Shown here: in pieces, positions 7,806 to 17,123 of the stretch
Numbering within the stretch: the stretch's first letter is position 1
Layout: every line of letters begins with the position of its first letter
Origin: Rheinheimera aquimaris
Lineage (GTDB): Bacteria; Pseudomonadota; Gammaproteobacteria; Enterobacterales; Alteromonadaceae
NCBI RefSeq assembly: GCF_020531985.1
Contig: NZ_JAJAVQ010000001.1
Coordinates: 992,001-1,056,000 of the forward strand
DNA: 64,000 bases
Direction of reading: 5' to 3'
The notes under the pieces: generated by a model
What the model saw: the letters and a program-made list of their open reading frames with translations, nothing else
Told to the model about the DNA's origin: nothing
Databases searched by the model: none
Program-made: the position numbers and the translations under genes

Positions 7806-8466
7806 GCCTTCTCCTTAACTTAAATGGGCATTGCCACTTATCACCTACTGCACGGCCACTGTATTGACAGGCTTCTGATTGCTCACCATGATCAGCCAGG
7901 TTTGAATTACGCCCGCCACAAAACTTAGCATCATTTTTACGGATCTGATTTCTCATACTCTGGAACTTGTGTTCGTTTTTAAGGGCCTGAAACTGGCTAT
8001 GTAAATTAAACACGATTGACGGGTAGCGAAACTGCCGCGAGCGACGATTGCTGTGGGGGTTTAAACCAATAATGAAAAAAGCTTCACCGCCTAGACTAAA
8101 ACTAAAGTTCTCATTTTGCGGGTTGCTGCTAACACGGCTATCCCAGTTATACTTTCTACAATCCCGCTGATGAAGTGCCTGCAGGCGGACCCACAACGCC
8201 TGTTCAAAACCAATATCACTGCGAACATTACAATCAGTAAAAACACAGACAAAACTAAAAAAAATGCGACGCTGCTGGTTGTAGCGCTGAATAAATGCAT
8301 ACAAATCGTCAAGTAATATCGCGTCTTCGCGGGCACTACTGATGTCTGTAAATTGGTGTAGCTCAATTTGCTGTTTGTTGCGGGCAACTTTAGCCCCAAC
8401 ACAGGGGTAGCCGTCCTGGCATAAAAAAGCGTTAAACTCCGAGACTAGTTCAGCATCTGCAATCAT
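7798..8466 (-). CDS. YqcI/YcgG family protein (heme-dependent N-hydroxylase-like)
   Basis: 222-residue protein of the YqcI/YcgG family. Characterised relatives are heme enzymes that hydroxylate a guanidino nitrogen, such as DcsA (N-hydroxy-arginine, D-cycloserine pathway) and GntA (guanitoxin pathway). Seen here: the family signature YPCVGAK near residue 20 and the closing CPF near 213. The ATG at 8466 is chosen because GGAGG lies eight bases upstream; an ORF extension to 8529 is open but lacks such a site. It overlaps the DUF1989 gene by eight bases. The substrate cannot be read from sequence; arginine or another guanidine is the best guess from family knowledge. Confidence 0.78.
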   Translation of the reverse strand: MIADAELVSEFNAFLCQDGYPCVGAKVARNKQQIELHQFTDISSAREDAILLDDLYAFIQRYNQQRRIFFSFVCVFTDCNVRSDIGFEQALWVRLQALHQRDCRKYNWDSRVSSNPQNENFSFSLGGEAFFIIGLNPHSNRRSRQFRYPSIVFNLHSQFQALKNEHKFQSMRNQIRKNDAKFCGGRNSNLADHGEQSEACQYSGRAVGDKWQCPFKLRRRHD

Positions 8467-8735
8467 ATCTGACGCCTCCGTTTTGAAAGGTAAACCACGC
8501 CCATGGCGTACCCGGTGGATTATTGTCATCTACAAAAGCGAGATACATGCCAGTTGCCCAATCAAACAGCAGACAAACACACACATCAGATAAAACAAAT
8601 ATAATCAAAAACTTATTAACATTGCTTTTTGAAGGTTACAGTAACGAGGCAGTCGCCTCGTTTATGCTACGGTAAATAATACATTTAGGCTGTATGTTTT
8701 TCGCGGGGGGATTCTTACTGCTGCAAAGCCTCAAA

Positions 8736-9380
8736 TCAATACTCCGTGCTCCACTCTGCGTAAACCGGATTGGTCATCGTTAACACAAAATCCGGGATAT
8801 GCAACTGAGCACTGCCAATAACCGCTTTAGTGCGCATGTGCATCACCCTTGCGTTGACAACAAGACCGGCACTATCGCGTAATATGGTGCCGGCCAGCAC
8901 ATAATTTACCTGCTGTTTTGTATCAAGATAGCTACCACGGCTGAACACCAGATCACCCGCTGGCGTAACACGGATCTGGCGGGACAATTTGATGTCGGCA
9001 ACAGGGATACCCAAGCGTTGCATCTGATAATACATATGCTCAGCCAGCTGGTTACCTACCGCAGTGGTATTGCTAAGTTGCTGATCAAATTCTACAAAGG
9101 TTGAAATGGCAACAGGTTGCTCTGGCAGCATGTACTGCATAGATTGCAGCAGCTGAAAGGCCAGATCGGCAGCGTAATCAGATAAAGGTTTTGTCGGCCG
9201 GGGTGGATAATCGGTGGCAGACGGCAAGTAATTGCCACCCGTTGCAGGCAACATTGCAGAATCTTCATTGCTGTCTGCAACGGGAGACGGCATACAAGGT
9301 ATGCAACTGTTTTGATACTCAGGCAGCAACTGGCAGCCCGATAATACTACGACTGCCGCTAAGCATATCCCTACTTTCAT
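8736..9380 (-). CDS. FlgO-domain lipoprotein (third gene of a tandem trio)
   Basis: 214-residue outer-membrane-type lipoprotein: a short signal peptide ends in the lipobox LSGC with Cys16. After a Pro/Ser-rich linker the body (about 65-205) has the FlgO-type fold pattern: YAADLAFQLLQ, then VAISTFVEF, an ANQLAEH-like helix (VGNQLAEHMYYQ), the strand PVADIKL, and late NYVLAGTILR and VNARVMHM. Vibrio FlgO is an outer-membrane protein affecting motility, but no flagellar gene is near. It shares this architecture with the next two genes upstream and sits 65 bases after the second, so all three probably come from one transcript. Confidence 0.82.
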   Translation of the reverse strand: MKVGICLAAVVVLSGCQLLPEYQNSCIPCMPSPVADSNEDSAMLPATGGNYLPSATDYPPRPTKPLSDYAADLAFQLLQSMQYMLPEQPVAISTFVEFDQQLSNTTAVGNQLAEHMYYQMQRLGIPVADIKLSRQIRVTPAGDLVFSRGSYLDTKQQVNYVLAGTILRDSAGLVVNARVMHMRTKAVIGSAQLHIPDFVLTMTNPVYAEWSTEY

Positions 9381-9445
9381 TTAAACCTCTGTCTGCATCT
9401 GCACTGTGTACAGTATCGGCAACGACCGAGGTTTTCTTTAACGGC

Positions 9446-10075
9446 TTATCCTTGTTTTAACTGTAATTTGTCGTTACCGGTATTACTGATAACAGCACTA
9501 ACCACAGACTCAGGCACAAAAGTGCGCGCGGCAGATATGACCTGCTTGGTGTCTATGCGGATCAGTCTGGCATTAAGCAATACACCGCTTTTATGTGCTG
9601 TCATTGTGCCTGTAACAACGAAGCGGATCGGCAACTCAGCACTTAGCTCGTTGAAGTCGCGGCTTAAGGCAAAATCGCCTGAAGGTGTCACACGAATATA
9701 ATCCGTCACTTTATAGTCCAGCACAGCGACGCCAAACTTGAGTAAGTCGTACATTATCGCTTCGCTCAAATGATTACTCAGCACTGAGCCCTGATCCAAG
9801 CCGCTGTCGACATAGGTAAAGTCAGTCACACCAACCATGCCTGTCTCTTCCGCTGCTCTGTGATTGGACATTAGCTCGTGTACTAAAGCCCTTGAGTATT
9901 CATTAATTGTCATCATCGGCTGTTTATCAGCATTCACCTGCTGACTCGGTAATTGATAAGCGGATGTGGCAAGACGGTCGGCTTGCGGTTTTGCACTGAC
10001 AACCTGACGGTTCTGCTGTGACGCGCAGGACGCTAACAGTATGGTGCTGCCCAGCAGCATTAATGCATATTTCAT
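9446..10075 (-). CDS. FlgO-domain lipoprotein (second gene of a tandem trio)
   Basis: 209 residues from the ATG at 10075, which has AGGAG seven bases upstream and overlaps the stop of the preceding gene as ATGA; a longer frame to 10144 would begin with an unlikely Arg-rich leader. The signal peptide ends in LLASC, so it is a lipoprotein. The body repeats the FlgO pattern: YSRALVHELM, VGVTDFTYVD, SNHLSEAIMYDL, VAVLDYKV, IRFVVTGTMT and LLNARLIRI. The ATGA overlap shows translational coupling with the first gene of the trio. Function is unknown beyond the FlgO resemblance. Confidence 0.85.
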   Translation of the reverse strand: MKYALMLLGSTILLASCASQQNRQVVSAKPQADRLATSAYQLPSQQVNADKQPMMTINEYSRALVHELMSNHRAAEETGMVGVTDFTYVDSGLDQGSVLSNHLSEAIMYDLLKFGVAVLDYKVTDYIRVTPSGDFALSRDFNELSAELPIRFVVTGTMTAHKSGVLLNARLIRIDTKQVISAARTFVPESVVSAVISNTGNDKLQLKQG

Positions 10076-10680
10076 TTTGTCTCTCCTGACATTGAGCGCC
10101 GGTATAGCATATCGCCTTGCTGGACGACCTGCCGCTGCCCCCACAACACGTTTGCCGGTATATAGCCGCTGGCTGCCGCCAGTACTTTCTGATTAGCAAC
10201 ACTGATAAGACGGGCATTCAGCATGTAGCCGTCTTCCATGGGTGTATAAGTGCCGGCCAGTAACGTATCAGCATCGCTTGCTGCGCTGATATCTTCGAGC
10301 TGACGCGACAGCGCCTGAGCATGATCATCGAGCAATAAAAGCTGCTGCCTTAAGCGGTAATCGAAGACTGTAAAACCATGCTGGCGGGCATGCGTTAACA
10401 TGCTCTCACTAAGCTGATTAGCCAGTTGTTTTTCTGCTTCATCGACAGCGCTTAACGACAAACTATTGACCGGAACAAAACTGGCAACCGCTATTTGCGC
10501 CGCGGGCTGCATTACGCTACCAGCATTAGGCAGCTGCGCAAACAGATTGTCGGCCAGCTGCTGAGTATAAACATGCAGCGGAAACTCACTTAGCTCCGCG
10601 GTTGTCGTGACTGGGGCTGCAGGCTTTACGCTGCAGCCGCTGGCAGTCAGCAATACTACTACCCAAATTAATATTTTCAT
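10072..10680 (-). CDS. FlgO-domain lipoprotein (first gene of a tandem trio)
   Basis: 202 residues from the ATG at 10680 (GAGG six bases upstream); a TTG two codons earlier is less likely. Lipobox TASGC gives a lipidated Cys near residue 16. The body again shows the FlgO order: YTQQLADNLFAQL, IAVASFVPV, ANQLSESMLTHA, FTVFDYRL, TLLAGTYT and MLNARLISV. It is the most divergent member in its N-terminal linker and carries a C-terminal extension rich in Gln, Arg and Ser. It heads the trio and lies downstream of thyA on the same strand with a gap of about 70 bases. Confidence 0.84.
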   Translation of the reverse strand: MKILIWVVVLLTASGCSVKPAAPVTTTAELSEFPLHVYTQQLADNLFAQLPNAGSVMQPAAQIAVASFVPVNSLSLSAVDEAEKQLANQLSESMLTHARQHGFTVFDYRLRQQLLLLDDHAQALSRQLEDISAASDADTLLAGTYTPMEDGYMLNARLISVANQKVLAAASGYIPANVLWGQRQVVQQGDMLYRRSMSGETK

Positions 10681-10751
10681 AAGCAACCTCAGCTTCTGTA
10701 CTGAAAACGCTAAGCAATTTACAGGCCAGAAGCATCGGCAAGCTTTTGACG

Positions 10752-11585
10752 CTATATCGCTACCGGCGCTTTTATGTGCGGGTGAGACTGATAATTTAAC
10801 AGTGTAAAGTCATCAAAAGTAAAATCGAAAATATTATCAACAGCCGGGTTTAGCTGCATTTGCGGCATAGGAAAAGGCTCACGAGCCAGCTGTGTATTCA
10901 CCTGTTCCAGATGGTTCAGATATAAATGCGCATCACCAAAAGTATGCACAAAATCGCCCGGTTCGAGCTTACATACCTGCGCGACCATCAAGGTTAATAG
11001 CGCATAACTGGCAATGTTAAAGGGTACGCCCAGGAAAATATCTGCACTGCGCTGATACAACTGACAGGATAACTTGCCGTCATTAACATAAAACTGAAAC
11101 AACGTATGGCAAGGCGGCAAAGCCTGCTTGCCCTGCGCCGCGTTTTCCTTGGGTGAAACCGAGGTGTCCGGTAATAATGCCGGGTTCCAGGCGCTGACAA
11201 TTAAACGACGCGAGTCCGGCGTACGTTTAATATCTGAAATCAGCTGGCTTATCTGGTCTATGACGCGGCCATCAGCTGCCTGCCAGCTGCGCCACTGCGC
11301 ACCATAAACCGGCCCTAATTCGCCAGACTCTGTCGCCCATTCATCCCAGATAGACACACCATTATCTTTTAAGTACCCAATATTGGTTTCACCTTTTAGA
11401 AACCACAGCAATTCATGAATAATCGAGCGCAGATGGCATTTTTTGGTGGTTATCAGCGGAAAGCCTTCCGATAAGTTAAACCGCATCTGATAACCAAATA
11501 CACTGATCGTGCCTGTACCTGTACGGTCTGTTTTTTTGTGGCCATGCTCTAGCACGTGGCGCATTAAATCAAGATACTGCTTCAT
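10752..11585 (-). CDS. thyA: Thymidylate synthase
   Basis: Converts dUMP to dTMP with methylene-tetrahydrofolate. 277 residues against 264 in E. coli; the extra length is mainly an insert at about 140-154 just before the active-site segment ALPPCHTLF, with nucleophile Cys159. Other marks are RTGTGT 21-26, the [10 protein letters not shown] block, and the dUMP-binding [13 protein letters not shown]. The closing residues PHIKAPVAI are the usual C-terminus. The start ATG overlaps the lgt stop by four bases. The gene order rppH-ptsP-lgt-thyA is the same as in E. coli apart from the TSUP gene. Confidence 0.97.
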   Translation of the reverse strand: MKQYLDLMRHVLEHGHKKTDRTGTGTISVFGYQMRFNLSEGFPLITTKKCHLRSIIHELLWFLKGETNIGYLKDNGVSIWDEWATESGELGPVYGAQWRSWQAADGRVIDQISQLISDIKRTPDSRRLIVSAWNPALLPDTSVSPKENAAQGKQALPPCHTLFQFYVNDGKLSCQLYQRSADIFLGVPFNIASYALLTLMVAQVCKLEPGDFVHTFGDAHLYLNHLEQVNTQLAREPFPMPQMQLNPAVDNIFDFTFDDFTLLNYQSHPHIKAPVAI

Positions 11586-12400
11586 GCTTTAGAAACCTGT
11601 TTTTCTGCTTGTGGGTGCCTGGCAAAGGCATAAATAATCAGCCCGGTACCGGCAATAATCATTGGCAAAGACAACCATTGCCCCATCGACATACCGGCAG
11701 ACAGTACGCCTAAATGGGCATCCGGTTCGCGGTAGAATTCGACAAAAAAGCGTGCACAGCCATAACCTGCCAGAAAGACACCTCCCAGCGTACCGGTAGG
11801 CGGGTTAAAACGGCGTACCAGCATAATAATGCTAAACAGCACTATGCCCTCAAGTGCAAACTCATATAATTGGGACGGGTGCCGCGGCAAAGGCCCCGCG
11901 CCTGGAAAAAGCACGGCCCAGGGCACATCTGTCGGCCGACCCCACAGCTCAGCGTTAATAAAGTTACCAAGCCGGCCTGCAGCCAACCCCAGTGGAATAA
12001 GCGGTGCAACAAAGTCACCCAGTTCGAGATAACGTTTGTTATTGCGCCAGGCAAACCAAGCCATGGCACTGAGTACCCCTAATAAACCACCGTGGAATGA
12101 CATGCCGCCGGTCCAGATCTTAAACAAATACACCGGATCGCTGATAAACAGCTCAAACTGATAAAACAACACATAGCCTATACGCCCGCCCAGAATAACG
12201 CCTAAAAAGCCAATAAACAGTAAGTCACTCACTTGCTGCTCAGTCCAGCCTGAACCTGGTTTTTTCGCAGCGCGGTTTGCCAGCCACCAGGCCAGGGCAA
12301 AAGCAACCAGATACATAAGACCGTACCAACGCAAGCTGACCGGCCCAAGCGAAAAAATAACCGGGTCTATTTGCGGAAACGTAATATAACTTGCAGACAT
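11582..12400 (-). CDS. lgt: Prolipoprotein diacylglyceryl transferase
   Basis: Inner-membrane enzyme that transfers diacylglycerol from phosphatidylglycerol to the lipobox cysteine of prolipoproteins, the first step in maturing the many lipoproteins of this window. 272 residues, about seven helices. Signature motifs are LRWYGLMYL near 23, [10 protein letters not shown] near 71, the HGGLLG segment near 103, [14 protein letters not shown] near 142 and HPSQLYE near 173. The ATG at 12400 is eight bases after the TSUP gene and the stop overlaps thyA as ATGA, indicating one operon. Confidence 0.96.
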   Translation of the reverse strand: MSASYITFPQIDPVIFSLGPVSLRWYGLMYLVAFALAWWLANRAAKKPGSGWTEQQVSDLLFIGFLGVILGGRIGYVLFYQFELFISDPVYLFKIWTGGMSFHGGLLGVLSAMAWFAWRNNKRYLELGDFVAPLIPLGLAAGRLGNFINAELWGRPTDVPWAVLFPGAGPLPRHPSQLYEFALEGIVLFSIIMLVRRFNPPTGTLGGVFLAGYGCARFFVEFYREPDAHLGVLSAGMSMGQWLSLPMIIAGTGLIIYAFARHPQAEKQVSKA

Positions 12401-12408
12401 AACTTCCC

Positions 12409-13203
12409 TTAACTCAGAATCATCTTAGCGGCGATAAGCAGCAACAATATGCCAAACACCCGTTTAATTGTCAGCACCGGCAGCCGCTGGGTCAGTTTAG
12501 CCCCTAAAGGCGCTGTAAACGCCGAGGTACAAACAATCCCCAACAGGGCCGGCAGATATATATACCCAATAAATCCCTGCGCCAACTGATAATGTTGCCA
12601 GCCCGCTATGACATAACCAAGCGAGCCAAATGCCGCTATCGCAATACCGCTGGCAGCGGCACAGCCGATAGCACGACGCATATCAACCGAGTAGTAATTC
12701 AGCATAGGTACGAACAGGGCTCCGCCACCAATGCCCAGTAAGCTGGCAACTCCGCCGAGCCCGGCAGAAATAATCGCCAGATAAGAGGCGCCGGGCAGTT
12801 GTTTCTTGCCGATGGCAGAACGTGACCCCAGCATACGCAGCGCCAGTATCAGCACCGCTATACCAAACAGCATTTGCAGTACACCGGGGCTGATATAGTG
12901 TGCAAGATAAGCCACCAGCCAGGCCCCTGCCGCAGCGCCAACCATAATAGCTGTCGCGGTTGCCCAGGGCACATTACCCCAGCGGTGATGCGCCAGAACT
13001 GAAGAGGTTGCGGTGAAAATAATAGATGCCAGCGATGTAGCGATAGCAACCACTATTGCTTGCTCCGGCGCGACGATATCAAAGCCTGGCAATAACATAA
13101 GCAGTACCGGCACGACGATTAAACCACCGCCAATACCCAGTAAACCCGCGAGAAACCCCACTACCGCCCCAAGCACCAATGTAATAGCAATAATAGCTAA
13201 CAC
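12409..13203 (-). CDS. TSUP (TauE/SafE) family sulfite/anion permease
   Basis: About eight-helix inner-membrane protein of the TauE/SafE family, which export sulfite, sulfonates or related anions. The two symmetric halves each carry the glycine motif ([11 protein letters not shown] near 13 and [11 protein letters not shown] near 150). I chose the GTG at 13203, giving 264 residues that open directly with the first helix; the only longer start is a TTG at 13242 without a Shine-Dalgarno. It is inserted between ptsP and lgt and fits tightly on both sides (63 and 8 bases), so it belongs to the operon. The substrate is unknown. Confidence 0.86.
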   Translation of the reverse strand: MLAIIAITLVLGAVVGFLAGLLGIGGGLIVVPVLLMLLPGFDIVAPEQAIVVAIATSLASIIFTATSSVLAHHRWGNVPWATATAIMVGAAAGAWLVAYLAHYISPGVLQMLFGIAVLILALRMLGSRSAIGKKQLPGASYLAIISAGLGGVASLLGIGGGALFVPMLNYYSVDMRRAIGCAAASGIAIAAFGSLGYVIAGWQHYQLAQGFIGYIYLPALLGIVCTSAFTAPLGAKLTQRLPVLTIKRVFGILLLLIAAKMILS

Positions 13204-13266
13204 GACTCTCTCTTCGTTATGCAGGGCGCTGTAGTATAACAATGAGGGAAATATAACGGCACGCGC

Positions 13267-15525
13267 TTAAGCCCGTAACTGACTTAACAGCTGCTTTTGC
13301 TCTAAAAAGCGCTGGATCTGTAACCTGACATGTTTAGCTGATTGACAGGCCAGAATTTCCGGTAGTAACAGCGCCAACTCAGACATCTCAACCCGGCGTA
13401 ATAACCATTTAATTTTTGCCAGGTTACTGCTGTTCATACTAAAACTGTTATAACCCATTGCCGCCAGCAGTAATACGCCGCCGGGCTCACCGGCAAGTTC
13501 ACCGCAAACGCTAACCGGGAATTGCAGCCCCTGTGCCTGCTGCGACAATTGATACAAAGCCCGAAGCACTGCCGGATGCATTGCATCATACAAACTGGCC
13601 ACCCTGGGGTTATTACGGTCGACGGCCAATAGATACTGAGTTAAATCGTTAGTTCCCACCGAACAGAAATCAACTTTGCGTGCAAGCTCTGGCAACTGAT
13701 ACATAATGGACGGTACTTCAATCATGACACCAATTTTGGGCTTGGGCAGTTCAATAGCCAGCTCATCACTCACCTCAAAACTGGCTTGCTTTATCAGCCT
13801 GACGGACTCATCCACTTCAGCCAGATCGGAAATCATTGGTAACAATATATGCAGATTGTCCAGTGCCAGATTGGCTTTTAACATAGCGCGGATTTGCACC
13901 AGAAATATCTCCGGATGATCCAGCGTTAAGCGAATACCGCGCCAGCCCAGAAACGGGTTTTCTTCGGCCAGACTAAAGTACGGCAAAGCTTTATCGCCGC
14001 CAACGTCCAGGGTGCGCATAATTACCGGTTTATCAGGGTAGCTTTCCAACACTTTGCGGTACAGCTCGATCTGCTCCTGCTCTGTCGGAAAGCGGCTGCG
14101 CATAATAAAAGGAAATTCAGTACGGTATAAACCGACACCGCCGGTATATTTCGGGTCTGTGGTCTCAAGCTCTATTGCCAGACCAGAGTTAACCATCAGG
14201 CTAAACGGCGCTCCACAGGATGAGCAGGATTCCAGGGCTATTTCTGCCTGGTAGCGCGCATTTAACGCAGCATCTTCTGTAATAAGTCTTTGATATTCAT
14301 GACAGATAGCCTCGATTGGGGATAACAGTATCTGCCCCTGATAGCCATCGACTATCAAGCGTTGGCCCTGCCATTGCAGCAATGGCAGCTCGCTTACCCC
14401 CATCACTGCCGGAATACCCAGAGCACGCGCCATAATAGCCGCATGCGAATTAACAGAACCTTTTAACGAAACTATGGCTACCAGCTGTTCGCGTGGCACC
14501 TCGGCCAGCATGGTCGCCGTGACATTGTCAGCCACCAGCACCACTTTTTGTGGCAGTTTTATTTTGCGTTGCTCGGTATCTAACAGGTTATTTAGCACCC
14601 GCTGTCCCAGATCGCGGATGTCAGTGCCTCTTTCACGTAAATAGGCATCATCCATATCGTCGAACTGACGGGCAAACTTTTCCACCACCCGCTTCAGAGC
14701 GCTCTTGGCACACCAGCCTTCTGCAATCTGCTGTTCAATTTCCCGGCCAAGGCTCGCCGCATCCAGTAGCTGATGGTACACATCAAAAATGGCCAGAGCA
14801 TCTGGCGGCATATGGCCACTCATACGCTCAGCCAAGCGGTTAAACTCTGCTTTGGTTATTTTTACTGCGCGGTAAAAATGCGCCAGCTCTTTGTCTGGAT
14901 CATCAGCCCTTTTAAGCGAAATAGCATTGAAGTCGTTTGCCGGCTCCAGCACAAATGCCTCACCTATGGCAATGCCCGGTGCGCCGGGCAGCCCTTTCAT
15001 CTGACTCGACTGGCTTTGGCTTGGGCTACTCTGGCCAACGGCCTGACGCATCTCAGCATTGGCCAATACCGACGCCAGCTGCGCAGCAAGGGTCACCAGA
15101 AACGATTCCTCGTCCTCGCTAAACACACGCTCAGCAGCTTGTTGAATGGTCAGTACGCCTAACACTTTACGATGATGGATGATGGGGCAGCCCAGGAAAG
15201 CAGAAAAACGATCTTCGCTGACTTCAGGTGTCACTTTAAAACGGGGATGAAGATGGGCTTTGGCTAAATTAATAGGCTCTTCACGTTGCCCTACCCAGCC
15301 AATCAGGCCTTCAGAGAAGCCAATAGCAATATTACCAATAGCTTCGGGGTTAAGGCCGTCTGTCGCCATCAACATAAAATGTTGTTGGTCGTAGTCGGCA
15401 AGGTACACTGAGCAGCACTCTGTTGTCAGCGCCTGTTTTACACTCGAGACTAAGCCAGCTAATGCGTTTTGAAGCACCGGCTCTTGTGCTACATCCTGAA
15501 CAATTCGCCTTAACTGGCCTAACAT
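13267..15525 (-). CDS. ptsP: PEP-protein phosphotransferase PtsP (enzyme I-Ntr)
   Basis: First protein of the nitrogen PTS; it autophosphorylates from PEP and passes phosphate to NPr and EIIA-Ntr, linking nitrogen and potassium status to regulation. 752 residues (E. coli 748). An N-terminal GAF domain (about 1-160, glutamine sensing in E. coli) is followed by the PEP-utilising N domain, the phospho-histidine segment GSVNSHAAIMARA near 360, and the TIM-barrel catalytic part with GLYRTEFPF, DVGGDK, FLGWRGIR and CGELAGEPGG. It follows rppH by 43 bases, as in E. coli. Confidence 0.96.
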   Translation of the reverse strand: MLGQLRRIVQDVAQEPVLQNALAGLVSSVKQALTTECCSVYLADYDQQHFMLMATDGLNPEAIGNIAIGFSEGLIGWVGQREEPINLAKAHLHPRFKVTPEVSEDRFSAFLGCPIIHHRKVLGVLTIQQAAERVFSEDEESFLVTLAAQLASVLANAEMRQAVGQSSPSQSQSSQMKGLPGAPGIAIGEAFVLEPANDFNAISLKRADDPDKELAHFYRAVKITKAEFNRLAERMSGHMPPDALAIFDVYHQLLDAASLGREIEQQIAEGWCAKSALKRVVEKFARQFDDMDDAYLRERGTDIRDLGQRVLNNLLDTEQRKIKLPQKVVLVADNVTATMLAEVPREQLVAIVSLKGSVNSHAAIMARALGIPAVMGVSELPLLQWQGQRLIVDGYQGQILLSPIEAICHEYQRLITEDAALNARYQAEIALESCSSCGAPFSLMVNSGLAIELETTDPKYTGGVGLYRTEFPFIMRSRFPTEQEQIELYRKVLESYPDKPVIMRTLDVGGDKALPYFSLAEENPFLGWRGIRLTLDHPEIFLVQIRAMLKANLALDNLHILLPMISDLAEVDESVRLIKQASFEVSDELAIELPKPKIGVMIEVPSIMYQLPELARKVDFCSVGTNDLTQYLLAVDRNNPRVASLYDAMHPAVLRALYQLSQQAQGLQFPVSVCGELAGEPGGVLLLAAMGYNSFSMNSSNLAKIKWLLRRVEMSELALLLPEILACQSAKHVRLQIQRFLEQKQLLSQLRA

Positions 15526-15568
15526 AAGAGCCTCTTTTTCAGTCTAGCTAATTGCTTAACTTGTGTTG

Positions 15569-16072
15569 CTAACTCTTTTTCTTACCTTCGCGGCGGATAA
15601 ACGGCAAAGCGACCGGGGCAAACTCTTTCATGACTTTTCGGTAAACTTCGCGTTTAAACGCGACCACTTGTCTAACCGGATACCAGTAGCTGACCCAACG
15701 CCAGCTATCAAATTCCGGATGTGTGGTTTTAAGTAAGTTTACATCCTCGTCAGCACAGGTCAGCCGAAGTAAAAACCACTTCTGCTTCTGGCCAATACAC
15801 ACCGGGTTACTGTCCTTACGAATTAAACGCTTAGGAAGTTTGTAGCGTAGCCAGTGCTTAGTGGTGGCAATAATTTCCACATCATTAGCACTTAACCCTA
15901 CCTCTTCGTTTAATTCACGAAACATGGCTTGCTCCGGCGTTTCGCCGTCGTCAATACCACCCTGTGGATATTGCCAGGAATGCTGACCATACCGTTTTGC
16001 CCAAAACACCTGTCCCTGGTGGTTACAAATCACTATGCCGACATTGGCCCGAAACCCTTCGGCATCGATCAC
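15569..16072 (-). CDS. rppH: RNA pyrophosphohydrolase
   Basis: Nudix hydrolase that removes pyrophosphate from 5' ends of mRNAs and so triggers RNase E-dependent decay. 167 residues. The Nudix box spans residues 38-60 (GGIDDGE...REL.EEVGL), and the RppH-typical [22 protein letters not shown] and [12 protein letters not shown] blocks are all present. The start is a GTG at 16072 reading MIDAEGF, matching the GTG start of the E. coli gene. It is the first gene of the rppH-ptsP-TSUP-lgt-thyA operon. Confidence 0.96.
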   Translation of the reverse strand: MIDAEGFRANVGIVICNHQGQVFWAKRYGQHSWQYPQGGIDDGETPEQAMFRELNEEVGLSANDVEIIATTKHWLRYKLPKRLIRKDSNPVCIGQKQKWFLLRLTCADEDVNLLKTTHPEFDSWRWVSYWYPVRQVVAFKREVYRKVMKEFAPVALPFIRREGKKKS

Positions 16073-16451
16073 ACAAACCTCTGGCGGATCTTAAACAATA
16101 TGCAAAAGATTCTTTCATAAAGTCGGGGCTTGGGCAAACGGTATTTTCACCACACCTTTTACACACTTATCCACAATAATGCTTACTAACCGCACCTCCA
16201 TGTGCACTTCTTCACAGCTCATGTTGATAACGCTGTGCAAAAACTACTTTTAACCACTGAATAACTAAGAACAGAGGAATATCACCTTATAACGAGCCCT
16301 GCCAGATATGTTTAATATCAACAACTTACACAAGATAGTAAGGTAATAATCTGCCGTGCTGGCTGTGTGCAAGTTAGTTTGCTGCGTTTTTAAGCAGCCA
16401 AAGCAGCAGAAAAATGTTAACGTATTCCTATATTTGCTGATTATTACAACC
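16073..16451. other. Divergent intergenic region rppH/mutH with one DnaA box
   Basis: 379 bases between divergent genes, so it must carry promoters for both. It holds a perfect DnaA box TTATCCACA at 16167-16175. No second box, 13-mer cluster or dnaA/dnaN neighbour is present, so it is not an origin. I see no clear hairpin or riboswitch. Confidence 0.5.
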
Positions 16452-17123
16452 ATGCACTCATCTCCGGCGTCATTAGCTGAACTCCAAGCCCGTAGCCAGG
16501 CATTAGCAGGCTTAACGCTGGGCCAGATTGCTGCCCAGCTGCAGCTGCAGGTACCTGCCAACCTGCAAAAAGACAAAGGCTGGGTCGGCCAGTTATTGGA
16601 ACAATCGCTGGGTGCCAGCGCAGGCTCGAAAGCTGAGCCTGATTTTCCTCACCTTGGTGTAGAGCTGAAGACGTTACCTATTGATCGCGATGGAAAACCA
16701 CTCGAGAGCACTTATGTTTGTGTCGCGCCTCTGACAAATGTCGGCGGCTTACACTGGCATGACTCCTGGGTGTGCCGAAAACTACAGCATGTACTGTGGA
16801 TACCGATCCTGGCAGAACGGCAGATCCCATTATCCGAGCGAATGGTTGGTACGGCATTTTTATGGCAACCCAATGTGCAGCAGCAGCAGGAACTGCAGCA
16901 GGACTGGGAAGAATTGATGGAGCAAATTACATTGGGCGGCGTTGCTAATATCCGTGGCGCCCAGGGTAAACACCTGCAGCTCAGACCCAAGGCAGCCAAC
17001 AGCCGCGCACTGACAGATGCAGTAGGCGCTCACGGCGAGCCGATAAAAACCTTGCCCCGTGGTTTTTATCTCAAAGCTACATTCACCGCAAGCTTACTGG
17101 CACAGCAGTTTGCGCCGGGTTAA
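16452..17123 (+). CDS. mutH: DNA mismatch repair endonuclease MutH
   Basis: Nicks the unmethylated strand at hemimethylated GATC sites when activated by MutS/MutL, so its presence implies Dam-directed repair in this organism. 223 residues from the ATG at 16452, which aligns with known MutH starts; a frame 32 codons longer reads a Cys- and Leu-rich leader and is unlikely. The catalytic triad D-E-K is visible as D64, E71 and K73 in DFPHLGVELK. The Shine-Dalgarno is poor, so expression may be low. It converges with the downstream lipoprotein, overlapping by four bases. Confidence 0.96.
   Translation: MHSSPASLAELQARSQALAGLTLGQIAAQLQLQVPANLQKDKGWVGQLLEQSLGASAGSKAEPDFPHLGVELKTLPIDRDGKPLESTYVCVAPLTNVGGLHWHDSWVCRKLQHVLWIPILAERQIPLSERMVGTAFLWQPNVQQQQELQQDWEELMEQITLGGVANIRGAQGKHLQLRPKAANSRALTDAVGAHGEPIKTLPRGFYLKATFTASLLAQQFAPG

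Noticed and set aside
16167-16175. Perfect DnaA box TTATCCACA, possible origin
   Set aside because: Single box, no AT-rich 13-mers beside it, no dnaA, dnaN or gidA neighbour.
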